Of a stretch of DNA of 64,000 bases, positions 1-10,769 are shown piece by piece (the stretch's first letter is position 1; each line of letters begins with the position of its first letter). Source of the DNA: Amphibalanus amphitrite. Taxonomy: Eukaryota; Arthropoda; Thecostraca; Balanomorpha; Balanidae. Made by a program: the position numbers and the translations under genes. The stretch spans positions 434,001 through 498,000 of the forward strand of contig NW_024881972.1 in assembly GCF_019059575.1 (NCBI RefSeq), given 5' to 3'. The notes under the pieces are model-generated. The model worked only from the letters and a program-made list of their open reading frames with translations, did no database searches and was not told where the DNA came from.

Positions 1-183
1 CCCACTGAAGTTTGGTTAGCTGAAAAACAGCACAATAACGAAACAAAAGTGTTTGTAGACCCCCGAAAATGGAATGCTGGATGCTACTTTATGTTTTATC
101 CTAGAAACAAGGCACTAGGGCCGAGGGCGAATTGGGAGACATTTATTGATCTAGAAGAAGAATGGATAAGGGTGATTAATTAA
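1..183 (+). CDS. Probable terminal coding exon of an unidentified gene (5' end outside window)
   Basis: Frame 1 is open from the window edge for 60 codons and ends at a TAA at 181-183. The predicted peptide runs PTEVWLAEKQ... and contains DPRKWNAGCYFMFYPR, then a tail ending LEEEWIRVIN. The mix of Trp, Cys, Tyr, Phe and charged residues looks like a folded protein rather than chance translation, and the DNA turns AT-rich and stop-filled straight after the stop. I do not recognise the family. No canonical AATAAA follows closely; a weak AATAAT-like stretch lies near 205-214. The exon may start at a splice acceptor outside the window or inside the first few codons. A chance open frame remains possible. 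Confidence 0.42.
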   Translation, partial: PTEVWLAEKQHNNETKVFVDPRKWNAGCYFMFYPRNKALGPRANWETFIDLEEEWIRVIN

Positions 184-2786
184 GTTTATTTGTAAGACTA
201 ATCAATAATAAGATATGATTCAGAACTCACCTAGTCGTCTAACGACAATAACAAAGACATATGTGTTTTTCGCTTATCACTAAGATATGCGGATACACGA
301 TATACATGTAAATCACAAACACAAAGTTGCATCTAATATCAATATTGACAAGTACTTCCATAGGCATCTTCAAAAGCTTACAAGAAGGTTAATGACTTGA
401 CGACTTTTCCTTCTTTCTAGGTTCACTGATATCAGCTTAGCGTTGTCTACAACCGTGAACAACTGAAAGGAAGCACACAGTGAACCAGAAACAGCGGTAA
501 CGGCGGCGTCACTGTCGCCGAAAATTGCCGGTACATAACTCATCCACGTTCCAGAAACTCCCACGTTTCCATTTTTCATTGTACTCCTACTCATTGACTC
601 AAACCACCGCCAAGTCTGGGGGCGTGTCCAAAATCGAGACCGTAACGTAACGGAAGAACAGGGCGTGACCGTGCGTGACGTGACGGATAGTCACGAGTGA
701 TGATCCAAGGGTGGCATGGAATGTCACACTTTCCAGGGGGCGGCTCCGAGACGTCACCGGGAGACGGTGAGACATGACGTTCGTCATCAGCTTATTGCCG
801 TCCCGGTCATTTGCCGAGGGAGGGGAAGCCACAGGGACAGGTAAGGTATGCAACGGTGTAATTAACGATGAGAGCTGCACCTGAGCCATGTGTGATGGCT
901 TTCTGGCTGATGAGGCTTGAAGGGTTAGAAATATATTCCCCAGTATACTCTAGCTTATCGCCAGTATTACAAGGGGCGCTGTACGAAGAAAGTTGCATGC
1001 TTTCAAGCTGCATATTCCTAAATTTGCCTAAGCCATCAAGCTTTGTTATCGAAGCTTAGTCATTCGTGAACATCCCTTGCTGGGGCTCTTCAGTTCTGTC
1101 TGGTTGCCAATTCATTATGATTATTCTCTTCGCTGATGTAATCGTACTCGTCTTCTTGCACGTGAGTTTTGTCCGTTGCTTTACATTCAGTCTGTGTGTG
1201 CGTAGTCGATGCATATTTGCATAAGTCGTGTATCTTCATCATCATGTGTAATGTGTAGCATAAGATGACCTAATTTCTAAGCTGCACGACTGGCTTCTGT
1301 TAACTGTAGCTGTAGCTATTAGAAAGGGTGCTGGAAGATATTATCCGAGTTTTTTTTCGGTCGCATGAATGATGGAGACAAGTTGTAAAACAACGCAATT
1401 AAGTCTACACTATAGTGCCTGTCCTGAAGTGACAAAAACCTCCGATTACCAAAAATGTCTGTAGTTCCATTCATTCATGTCATTTCTTTGACATGCTCTT
1501 TCCTGGCGGTCGCCATGTCACCATTCATCAGCGGCTATCAGTTGGATCGAATCTTGTCATCAACGATGTCGCATGTTCTCGTTTCTTGGCTCATCAAGTT
1601 GTAAGTCGTCAGCGGAGATCAAAGTTAACCCGGTTTTTATTAGGTACTTCATTAACTGTTCTGTTAACACCATCAATTACGTCCAAAGATCTACCTGCAT
1701 CTCGATACAATGTTCGTAGTCTACGTGGTCTACATAGCGACATTGTATTGGCAATCATGAATGGTTCCCTTTTGTAGACCATCCATGGGTTGGGCAGACA
1801 ATGTAGGAATGCGCGAAGGCACTGAGGTATAGTCTGCTTTACCGCTAACTGTAAACAATACAGACATTGCAATGCTATCACACTATAATGGCTGCCAAGT
1901 GCCAAGTGCCCATTTTGTTACAGAAAAACGTCCAAAAGTTACCACATCTTGGCACAGCGCTCGCTATGTGTGACAGATGAGACCCCTTCTAAATGACCTC
2001 TAGATATGTCACTTGACACAATAGACTACATCACTCAGACCATCGGCCGTGAGAAAAAACTGCCTCATTAAACTGGGATCGCTTGTTTGTCTGAGGCTGC
2101 CCCCGTGCTCTGGGGTGATCTGATAATGACCCTGGGTTCTTCGGTCAATTACAAATGCTACTGCGCCCGAACCGTGCGCCCTATCATCTAATTAGTGTCA
2201 AAGTCCGACCGACAAAAACCGAATTGAAGGCCTGGCCGCCGGATGAAACGTTTTCAGGCCATAGCAAGCTTAGCTTTTGAGAAGTATGATGGAGAGCTGT
2301 TTCACATATGCAGCTTTCGCCTCATTATGGATGTTTCGGAAGTCGAAGGGGATTTGTATCCATCAACTAGACGTATGGTTAATGATTGAGGAGGGACTAG
2401 GCGTGCAATGTGTAGCGCATTGCAAGATGCACTGATCCCCTCGCCTGCATATTGTTTGTTGAACGTTGGTTGAGCGTTGTTCCAAAAACATGGGCCACGT
2501 ACGCTACATTTTTTGTTTGTTTGTTCGAAAAGCAATCAGTTTTGTTGTGTTCAGATTACCTTATACAAGTTACAACTATCCTGAATCATATGCGAGAACA
2601 GAGATGCACTGAACCTTTCCATTTGTATTACCTACGTATCTAATTTCGATGGCGCAAACATCCCAGTTAGAAGAATATTGGAACAGCACCCAGTTCCATG
2701 TTTAGTGAGAAAAAGGGAACAAACATATGAAAATACTTACCAAGAGATGGACAAAAGACAATGAGACAATGGAGACCACAATTGAT
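184..2786. other. Non-coding stretch, no gene recognised
   Basis: I see no convincing coding region, RNA gene or bounded mobile element here. Open frames are short and lack family motifs. A moderately GC-rich part (about 640-860) holds several TGACGT/CGTGAC motifs. Another part (about 2040-2260) mixes GC-rich words with TAATTA-type homeodomain words. These could be regulatory but nothing in the sequence proves it. Confidence 0.5.
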
Positions 2787-3441
2787 TTAACCCTCGCCGG
2801 CCGAGGGGGGGGGGGCGGGTTCCGCCCCCCATAGGTTTTTCGCGATAGCTCCGAACACGCTGGCGATAGAAAGCTGAAACTTGGCATACCTGACCTTTGA
2901 TCCAAGCCGCATCTTTTGACACCAACCGCATTTTTGGGTCAGGTCAGGTCACTGACCTATGACGTCATAAGTGAACTTCTGCACGGTCTTCGGATGTCGC
3001 AACTTCGCAGCGCCCTCACTGCCAGAGGAGATGTCACAGGGAAATGAAACTTGCAGGATCTAGTATCCATTATGAGGCTCACAACTTGTATATCTCGGAT
3101 TTTTCCTAAAGGTCATATGAGGTCAGGTCATTTTCGTGACCTCACCATTATAAGTCAATGGGGAAAATGAAAACTGCTATTCTGGCGCCGGGAACGATCT
3201 TTAACTATCTTAAGCACACAGAATCGTGATTTGATGCACTCCTTGCAAGGTTAGATGCGTCACCGTCATCAAGGTCATATTAGTTTTTCGTCAATAACTC
3301 TTGATCAAATTGAGCTAGCGAGTCGGGAAAGCCACCAATGAACTCAGGAAGACCTGCCGAATCGAATGATATGCGACGTGACCTCTTTCGACCACAGGGC
3401 GTATTTTAACATGTTAACTGGGTCGGCAATTGCCGACCCAG

Positions 3442-4879
3442 TCACGGAGAATGCCGACCCAGTGACAGCCGTTTGCCGACCCAGTTGCCGCCCCCTCTAG
3501 GATGCAGCACGCACATGTAGGCTAGGTGCCGTCATTCATAGTGAGACTGCTGCCCTCCGAAATGATAATGCCGCCTCTTAAAGTGAAGCAGCCGTCTATA
3601 GAAAGTGATGATCCCGCAACTCAATGCGACAGTGCCGCCCCTAAACCTGTTAGTAGCCCCACTCAATGTAATGGTGCCGCCCTTCTAAGCATCTATGGAG
3701 CCCCTCAATGTGATGATACCGCCCCACAAGAAGATGATGCCGCCCCTTTCAGTATCGGTGGCGCCCCTCAATGTGATGGTGCCGCCCTCAAAGTGCCGTT
3801 GGCGCCCCTGAATGTGATGGCGCTGCCCGCCAACGAGTCGGTGGCGCCCCTCAAAATGATGCTGCCGCCCCTTAAAGTGTTGGCGCCGCCCCTCTAGGTG
3901 TCCACATAGCCCCTCATTGTGATGGAGCCGCCCCTCAAGCAGATGATGCCGCCCCTCAAGAAGATGATGCCGCCCCTGAATGTGATGGTGCTGCCCGCCA
4001 ACGAGTCGGTGGCGCCCCTCAAAATGATGCTGCCGCCCCTTATAGTGTCAGTGACGCTCTTCGAAGTGTCAGAGGAACCCACCAATATAATGGTGCCGCC
4101 CCTCTAGGTATCCACATAGCCCCTCATTGTGATGGAGCTGCCCCTCAAGCAGATGATGCCGCCCCTTTCAGTATCGGTGGCGCCCCTCAATGTGATGATG
4201 CCTCCCTCAAAGTGCCCGTGACGCCCCTAAATGTGATGGTGTCTCCTGTCAACGAGTCGGTGGCGGCCTTCAAAATGATGCTGCCGCCCCTAAAAGTGCT
4301 GGTGCCGCCCCTTACAGTGTCAGTGGCGCCCTTCAGAGTTTTGGAGGAACTCATCAATACAATGTTGCCGCCCTCTAAGTTTCTGTAGCGTCCCTCCATA
4401 TACATACATAATGGTGCCGCTTCTCAAACCATCCGAGACGCCCCTCAAAGTGATGGTGCCGCCCCGTACAGTGTCGGTGGTGTCTCCTCAAAAGTCAAGG
4501 CGCCGCCTCTATAAGATATACTGATTACTGGTGTCCCTCGAAGTGTTGGAGGCGCTCCTCAATGTCATGTTGCCGCCCCTCAAACCTTCCGTAACGCCCC
4601 TCCACGTCATGGTGCCGCCGCTCAATATGCTCACGGCGCCCTTAAATGTGATAGAAGCGCCGGTCAAAGTGATGACTGTGCTCCTGGCAGTGTCGGTGGC
4701 GCCCCTTATAGCGTCGATGGCGCCCCGAACAGTATCGGTGGTGCCCTTCAAAGTGATGATGTCACCCTCAAGGCTCAAACAAACGGTGGCGCCCTTCGAA
4801 GTATCGGAGTCCCTAAATATCATACCTATTGCCGCCCATTAACGATCTGTAGCGCCCCTCCATATGATGGAGCCGCCCC
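3442..4879. repeat. 21-bp minisatellite, array 1
   Basis: The unit is close to GCCCCTCAANNTGATGGTGCC, repeated with a 21-bp period over about 1.4 kb. Higher-order copies are visible. The segment starting CAACGAGTCG occurs at 3831, 3999 and 4250, spaced 168 bp (8 units) and 251 bp (12 units less one base). The TCTAGG-containing segment recurs 210 bp apart (10 units), at about 3893 and 4103. The first part (3442-3500) consists of TGCCGACCCAGT subterminal repeats that grade into the GCCGCCCC units, suggesting the array grew from the element's own subterminal repeats. Because 21 is divisible by 3, frames through the array stay open and give meaningless heptad proteins. Confidence 0.85.
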
Positions 4880-4883
4880 TTAA

Positions 4884-5887
4884 CCCTATTCCTGGCGGGG
4901 GGGGGCCTCAGGAGCCCCCCCTGAGGTTTTTTGGTTATTTCTCCCAAACGCTTTGAGCTAGGAAGCTCAAATTTTCTGACTTTTACTAAAAGGCTTTTAC
5001 GCAACATTTCTGAAAATTTTGAGTTGATCTGACCTCAGGTCAGGTCACCAGAGGCGGTTTGGTGACCCTACCTCAGAAAAGTTTGCAATCACGCCAGAGC
5101 TAGAGTTTTTGACCGATCAATTTCTTCTCTTCAGGCTTTAGTTAGGGTACCAGTATGTGCAATTTGTATATCTCAGAATTTTCATATCTGTGACCTGAGG
5201 TCAGGCCAGACTCGTGACCTTTACATTGCAAGCCAATGGGAAAATATTGAAACGCCTCCTGCTTCGTGTAAACGAGTCAAAACCACCCAATTCTTTCAGT
5301 ATTATGGAAGATTATCTCATCGGTGATGATCCTGGTGCCGCTAATTGACAGGGGCACCGGCAAAGGTCATCTGAGGTCATGTGACATCATAAATCGTTTT
5401 TTCTGTAAATAAATCACGACATGATGGTGCTAAAGACTTGCAAGTGGTACCAAACTGCTCGCCTGGTCAAGGCGCGTCGTTTGGTATGCAGCATGACCAT
5501 ACCCCACAACCTCATTGATGAATAACCTGACCTTGACCTCAGGTCAAATTTCAAATTGACCTGTGAAGGTCATCACATACTTATTTCGCATTGCCTCGGC
5601 GAGAGCAACAAAAAATGTATTGGTTTTATGTCTCTATGTTTCTTAGTTTAAAAGTTATATAGGTAACTAATTCCAAAACATTTTATCGTTGATGACCTCT
5701 GGTGACCTCAATATTGACCTGACCTGAAAATGTTTTTTGTAAAAGTTGTAGATCTTTAAACGACCTATGAAACGCCGTTCGCCGTTTGTCGCTGCGATGT
5801 GTAGTTTTTGAGATCTGAAGGGGGGGCCGAATCGGCCCCCCCCCCCCCGCCAGTTTCTTGTCCCGGCGGAGCCCGCCAGGAATAGGG
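4884..5887. mobile_element. piggyBac-like non-autonomous element, family B
   Basis: Flanked by TTAA at 4880-4883 and 5888-5891. The terminal repeats are CCCTATTCCTGGCGGG, perfect over 16 bp. The left end is compact. The right end has about 26 extra bp separating two copies of the CTGGCGGG part, the spacer asymmetry shared by all families here. G-tract/C-tract hairpins lie beside both ends. The interior holds TGACCT-N-AGGTCA everted repeats (for example near 5195) and many half-sites. It interrupts the minisatellite and shares its right TTAA with element C. No coding capacity. Confidence 0.82.
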
Positions 5888-6194
5888 TTAACCCGGCAGT
5901 TGCTGGGGTATTTCGCCACCCACCGTTTGCTGGGGGGGGGGGGGGCGTTAAACGCCCCCAGCCGATAACTGGAGAACCAATAGGCGCAGCGAACTGCACG
6001 AGGCGGCAAACGAAAAAACGCGACGGGACGCTTCAGATGAGTACTTTAAAGTTGAATTTTGAAGTCACAGATCGGGTCAAGGTCAGGTCAAACACCTAAA
6101 ATCGGGCTTTCAGTAGCATGGACTTCAGGACTTCGCAATGGGCGCCTCTCGTCATAAACTCTGTCAAAACGGTGCTCAAGCCATCAAATAAGGT

Positions 6195-6434
6195 TGTAGT
6201 GTAGTACCCCTCCCCGGGCCCCCCGCCGGCTGGCAGCGGCGGCCGGAGCCAGTCCGACCTTTAGCCGGCCGGGTCAGGTAACCGGGACGGCCGCACCGCG
6301 GCGCCGCGCCCGGGCCGGCCGGGAGACGGAGTCGGGTGCCCGCCGGCGAGCCGTCGGCAAGGGCGCGGGGCACATTAGTTCTGTATGTTCAGTCTTGAGT
6401 GCGAGTGATGAATGTGTGAGTGCAATACACTACA
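6195..6434 (+). repeat. Left LTR of Gypsy-1
   Basis: 240 bp, TGTAG...CTACA, identical by eye to 10530-10769. The first two thirds are extremely GC-rich without a clear TATA box. An arthropod-type initiator TCAGTC lies at 6389-6394, a plausible transcription start and so the U3/R border. Confidence 0.93.
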
Positions 6435-6436
6435 AG

Positions 6437-6449
6437 TGGCGACAAGAGG
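6437..6449 (+). other. Putative primer-binding site of Gypsy-1
   Basis: TGGCGACAAGAGG begins two bases after the left LTR. It starts with the TGG expected for pairing with a tRNA CCA end and roughly resembles the complement of serine tRNA 3' ends, the primer class known for mag elements. The tRNA assignment is tentative. Confidence 0.5.
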
Positions 6450-6479
6450 CTGAGATAAGCGGACTGCATTCAAGACGAC

Positions 6480-9400
6480 ATGTTCCAGTCACCGGCGCCA
6501 CCGGAGTTCCTGTCGCGGCCGGGACAGCGTCCTGGGAGCTGGCGACAATGGTACGAGGACTTCCTGGTCTTCGCTGAGGCCAGCGGGTGGTTGGACTGGA
6601 CGGACGGTCGTCGGACAGCGTTCCTGTTGACAGCAGTCGGAGCGGAGGCACGTCGACTCTACCGAGCTGCTGCTTCAGCTACCAAGCAGGAGAACATCGA
6701 ACCTGGAGTAAGTGACACTGACGCCGGCGGCGCTGGTGCTGCAATTGTGTCTCAGTTCGATGCTGCTGTAGCTGTTTTCAAGAAACTGTTTGAGAGCGAT
6801 TCTGATGTTCGTTCTGCACGCTTGAAATTCCGGAAATGCACCCAAGGCCCTGATGAGTCATGCGTGATTTTCCTGGCCAACCTCCGCGAGGCAGTGGCCT
6901 GTTGCAGTTATGGTGCCCTGACTGACGACATACTGCGTGATCAGTTTATCGAGGGTTGTCGCTCTGACCAGCTTCGTGACAAGCTGATAATGATTGATGA
7001 CCTATCTCTCTCCAAGCTAGAGGCTGTCGCCGAGGCCCACGACCGGGGCTTGCGGCGAAAAGCTCTACTGCAAGACTCATCTGCCGGTGCGACTTCACCT
7101 TCAGCTCCTGCGGTGGAGGTGGCGTATACTGGGCAGCGGCGCAGCACGAGCCGCAGTGACTCAGCGCGTAAGCAGACGCAGCGTCAGCCTCCTGTGAAGA
7201 AGTCAGGTACGTGTCGTGCCTGTGGTCGACCGGGTCACTGGGCAAATGACAAGGAGTGCAGAGCGAGGAACCTGAAATGTTTCAAGTGTAACACTGTCGG
7301 ACACTTAAGCAAGTGTTGTCCTCGTTCTAACAAGACCGGTGCTGTTGACAATGTGCAAATTTTGTCCGTGTCTGCTAAGGATGACGTATGTCCTGTCGTT
7401 CAGACAGTGTCGTGCCCGTACTATGATGCCTTCATTGAGATGAAGCGTGTCAGGATGCTGGTTGACACCGGCTCGGCGGTCAGCATCGTCCCAGCGAGGA
7501 CGTACTGGCAGCTCTTCAGTCACGTCCCTCTCCGTCCTGCGGGTAAGCTCGCCCAGTGGAACGGCAGCGGCATTAAGGTGCTGGGTAAGATGTCAGCTGA
7601 CGTCACAGGACCGGACCAGCTCTCCGTTCCAGCGGAACTGTACGTGGCGGTGGGTGATGTACCGATCATGGGCCGTGATCTCCAGCATCAGCTCGGAGTC
7701 ACGGTGAGCCGTGGCAGTGTCGTCTGCCAGGTGAAGCAGGATCAGGTGCTGCCAGCCATCAAGGGATTCATCCACAAGGTGCGTCTGATTCCCGGAGCTG
7801 TGCCCAGCACGCCACACCTGAGGACTCTACCGTACGCTGTGAGGCAGGAGGTCAGTGACCATCTGGAGTCCCTGGAAGCCCAAGGAGTCATCGAGAAGGT
7901 ACCCTGTGGCTCTTCGCCCTGGTTGTCTCCGATTGTCGTGGTCCGGAAGCGAGGAGGTGAGGGCCTGAGGATCTGTCTCGATCTGACGGCGGTGAACAAA
8001 GCCATTGTCGCAAACGGCTACCCCATCCCTCCGATGCAGGAGATGCTGGACAAGCTCCGAGGTGCCAAGGTGATGTCCAAGCTCGACATGAAGTCAGCCT
8101 ATCATCAACTGGAGCTGCACGAGGAGTCCAGGAACCTCACTGCTTTCGTGCATGAGGGTCAGACCTGGAGGTACAAGCGGTGCTGCTTTGGGCTCAAAAG
8201 TCTTCCGCAGTGTTTCCAGAAGCTCATGGAGACTGTTCTGCAAGGCATCCCTGGTGTTCAAGTCTACCTGGATGACGTACTGGTCACAGCGCCCACCCGT
8301 GCAGAGCACGACGCGAGGCTCAGCACCGTCATGAAGCGGCTGAAGGACTACGACATCACGCTAAACAGGGAAAAGTGTCTGCTAGGTGTTGTGTCGCTGG
8401 AGTTCCTGGGGTTCGTCGTGTCGGAGCGTGGGATCGAAATCTCACCAGATCGGGTCCAAGGTCTTCGAGACATGGGACAACCCCAGAACACCAAGGAGCT
8501 CCAGGCTGCACTGGGGTCCCTCGCGTTCTACAGCAAGTTCGTGCCCAACTTCAGCTCTCGGGTAGAACCTCTGCGGCAGCCGCTGAGGAAAGACGCCCCA
8601 GCCTTCCGATGGACGGAGGAGATGACAGCTGCGCTGGAGGATGTGAAGTCGGCGATCCTGAACTCGTCTGCGCTGGCACCGTTCGACCCCAGTCTGCAGA
8701 CGTTCGTCACGACCGACGCCAGCGACGTTGGTCTCGGGGCCGTTCTCTCACAGATCCACCCAGATGGAGAGAGAGTGGTGGCATTCGCCTCCAGCACGCT
8801 CAGCGCAGCACAGCGCAAGTACAGCGTAACTGACAGAGAGGGCCTGGCATGCGTCTGGGCGTGTCAGAAGTGGCACAAGTACCTGTGGGGCAAGGAGTTC
8901 GTTTTGCGGACGGACCACGCTGCCCTTCGCTCTCTGCTGTCTGCCAAGGGCATCGGTCGGGCCAGTATGCGAATGTCTCGCTGGGCCGTCAAGCTGATGA
9001 ACTATGCGTTTCAGGTTCAGCACATCGAGGGGAAGTTGAACCAGGCTGATGGCATCTCACGCCTTCCCGGCAGTCATGGGGTTGCAGAAGACGAGGACCA
9101 GCTGGTCGCAGCCCTGGAGGAGATGATGCCGGCGGTGAGCAGCGCTGATATCGCCGCAGCAGGCCTTGAAGATGACGAGGTCAAGGCGCTGATCTCGCAG
9201 ATCCCACAGCGCTGGCCGTCGAAACTGAGGGAGGTGCCGCCTGTGCTGAAGCCCTACTTCAGGTACAGGAACGAGCTGAGCATCGAGAAGGGTGTGGTGT
9301 TCAGAGGTGAGAGGATACTTGTTCCTTCTGCCCTCAGAACCCGCGTGGTGACAGTTGCCCACGAAAGCCATCCCGGGATAGTGCGCACGAAGCAGCGTCT

Positions 9401-10427
9401 GCGCGCAGTCTTCTGGTGGCCAGGGATGGACGGCGAGGTGGAGACAGCCGTCAAGAACTGTCCCACCTGCTCTGTTGCGGACAAGTCGACCAAGACGTCC
9501 AGGACGCCTCTCATCCCGGTCTCGCTGCCTACTGCGCCGTGGGACAAGGTGGGAGTGGACTTCATTGGTCCGATGCAGGGTCCGGCAAATCAGAGGTACG
9601 GCATAGTGCTCACAGACTACTACTCCAAGTGGCCGGAGGTGGCGTTTGTATCAGAGCCAAGTACAGACGCCGTGATTGACTTCCTGAAGTCAGTGGCGAC
9701 CAGAGAAGGCTGGCCGAAAGAGCTGGTGAGTGATAATGGAACCCATTTCACGTCAGCACGGTTTGCATCGTTCTTGCAGGCTAACGGGATCAAACACATC
9801 AAGGTGTCCCCGTATCACCCAGCAGGTTCCGGAGCTGTGGAACGCTTCAACCGCAGTCTGAAGTCTGCCATCCAGATAGGTGAGCAGCAGAAAGCAGACA
9901 GGCGGCGGCACGTTCAGCAGTTCCTGATGGTGTACCGGGCGACGCCGCACGCCACGACGGGACGCAGCCCGTCAGAGCTGCTGCACGGACGCCAGCTGCG
10001 GACGTCACTGGAGAACGCCGTGGTGCAGAGCAGTGACTGCAGAGGTGACGGCGCCATCCAACAGCACGTCCGGAAGAAGCAGCGAAAGATGAAGCGGTAT
10101 CATGACCGAACGGCAAGGAAGCCCGACATAAAGGTAGGCGATCTCGTTCGCTATCGCCTGATGCCAAGGCCGCGCAAGGGAAAACCTCGGTTTTCCAAGC
10201 CATGTGTCGTCACCGCACAGCGTGGTCCCGTGTCGTTCGAGCTGGAGGGTGGCATCAGAGTCCATGCCGAGCGACTCTCCCCGTGTCATACATCTGTCCG
10301 CCGGCCTGACGTTCCCGGAGGAGGCGGGCGAGAACAGGCTGACGAGCCTGATCTGCTTCCTGACGACGCCGGCGGCGGCGCCGAGACTGTCGGCGTGGAG
10401 ACAGCCGACTGCCGGAAATGCCTCTAA
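6480..10427 (+). CDS. Gypsy-1 Gag-Pol polyprotein
   Basis: A single open frame of 1315 codons. The first ~230 residues are Gag-like. Two CCHC zinc knuckles follow, CRACGRPGHW (about 244) and CFKCNTVGHL (about 265). The aspartic protease motif MLVDTGSAVS is near 325. Reverse transcriptase spans roughly 450-640 with LDMKSAYHQL and the catalytic YLDD near 594. RNase H begins near TTDASDVGLGAVL (about 744). Integrase has an HHCC finger (about 960-1000), the VDFIGPM and SDNGTHFTS catalytic segments and HPAGSGAVERFNR, then a GPF-like C-terminal module. The ATG at 6480 gives the full Gag N-terminus shortly after the primer site. Function is copying and inserting its own element; no host role is suggested. 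Confidence 0.95.
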   Translation: MFQSPAPPEFLSRPGQRPGSWRQWYEDFLVFAEASGWLDWTDGRRTAFLLTAVGAEARRLYRAAASATKQENIEPGVSDTDAGGAGAAIVSQFDAAVAVFKKLFESDSDVRSARLKFRKCTQGPDESCVIFLANLREAVACCSYGALTDDILRDQFIEGCRSDQLRDKLIMIDDLSLSKLEAVAEAHDRGLRRKALLQDSSAGATSPSAPAVEVAYTGQRRSTSRSDSARKQTQRQPPVKKSGTCRACGRPGHWANDKECRARNLKCFKCNTVGHLSKCCPRSNKTGAVDNVQILSVSAKDDVCPVVQTVSCPYYDAFIEMKRVRMLVDTGSAVSIVPARTYWQLFSHVPLRPAGKLAQWNGSGIKVLGKMSADVTGPDQLSVPAELYVAVGDVPIMGRDLQHQLGVTVSRGSVVCQVKQDQVLPAIKGFIHKVRLIPGAVPSTPHLRTLPYAVRQEVSDHLESLEAQGVIEKVPCGSSPWLSPIVVVRKRGGEGLRICLDLTAVNKAIVANGYPIPPMQEMLDKLRGAKVMSKLDMKSAYHQLELHEESRNLTAFVHEGQTWRYKRCCFGLKSLPQCFQKLMETVLQGIPGVQVYLDDVLVTAPTRAEHDARLSTVMKRLKDYDITLNREKCLLGVVSLEFLGFVVSERGIEISPDRVQGLRDMGQPQNTKELQAALGSLAFYSKFVPNFSSRVEPLRQPLRKDAPAFRWTEEMTAALEDVKSAILNSSALAPFDPSLQTFVTTDASDVGLGAVLSQIHPDGERVVAFASSTLSAAQRKYSVTDREGLACVWACQKWHKYLWGKEFVLRTDHAALRSLLSAKGIGRASMRMSRWAVKLMNYAFQVQHIEGKLNQADGISRLPGSHGVAEDEDQLVAALEEMMPAVSSADIAAAGLEDDEVKALISQIPQRWPSKLREVPPVLKPYFRYRNELSIEKGVVFRGERILVPSALRTRVVTVAHESHPGIVRTKQRLRAVFWWPGMDGEVETAVKNCPTCSVADKSTKTSRTPLIPVSLPTAPWDKVGVDFIGPMQGPANQRYGIVLTDYYSKWPEVAFVSEPSTDAVIDFLKSVATREGWPKELVSDNGTHFTSARFASFLQANGIKHIKVSPYHPAGSGAVERFNRSLKSAIQIGEQQKADRRRHVQQFLMVYRATPHATTGRSPSELLHGRQLRTSLENAVVQSSDCRGDGAIQQHVRKKQRKMKRYHDRTARKPDIKVGDLVRYRLMPRPRKGKPRFSKPCVVTAQRGPVSFELEGGIRVHAERLSPCHTSVRRPDVPGGGGREQADEPDLLPDDAGGGAETVGVETADCRKCL

Positions 10428-10516
10428 CGTCGACGTCGAGGACGCCGGAAACATGGAGGGCCCGTACCGCACGCGAGCGGGACGGGCAACGAGGCGCTGG
10501 TGGAGATGAGCGCTTC

Positions 10517-10529
10517 GGGGGGAAGGGAA
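10517..10529 (+). other. Polypurine tract of Gypsy-1
   Basis: A purine run GGGGGGAAGGGAA directly abuts the right LTR, the expected position for the plus-strand primer. Confidence 0.75.
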
Positions 10530-10769
10530 TGTAGTGTAGTACCCCTCCCCGGGCCCCCCGCCGGCTGGCAGCGGCGGCCGGAGCCAGTCCGACCTTTAGC
10601 CGGCCGGGTCAGGTAACCGGGACGGCCGCACCGCGGCGCCGCGCCCGGGCCGGCCGGGAGACGGAGTCGGGTGCCCGCCGGCGAGCCGTCGGCAAGGGCG
10701 CGGGGCACATTAGTTCTGTATGTTCAGTCTTGAGTGCGAGTGATGAATGTGTGAGTGCAATACACTACA
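10530..10769 (+). repeat. Right LTR of Gypsy-1
   Basis: 240 bp, matching 6195-6434 without a difference that I can see. It is followed by AAGGT, the target duplication. Confidence 0.93.

Larger units (their letters stand above)
6195..10769 (+). mobile_element. Ty3/Gypsy LTR retrotransposon Gypsy-1 (fossil entry; looks whole, very young)
   Basis: A 4575-bp element with two 240-bp LTRs that look identical by eye, flanked by the 5-bp target duplication AAGGT (6190-6194 and 10770-10774). LTR termini are TGTAG...CTACA. A primer-binding-like site follows the left LTR and a purine tract precedes the right LTR. One long gag-pol frame fills the interior in the order gag with zinc knuckles, protease, reverse transcriptase, RNase H, integrase. 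This compact single-frame layout and the protein style resemble the Mag-like group of metazoan Gypsy elements, though the lineage is not proven. I see no breaks. Identical LTRs imply a very recent insertion, the youngest layer of the nested stack. Confidence 0.95.

Noticed and set aside
370-594. 74-codon minus-strand frame
   Set aside because: No recognisable motif and no splice or poly(A) support; length is within chance.
3526-4842. Open frames on both strands across the GCCGCCCC region, with PPLKVM-type heptads
   Set aside because: They come from a 21-bp (7-codon) tandem repeat that keeps every frame open. No start context, domain or conservation is visible.
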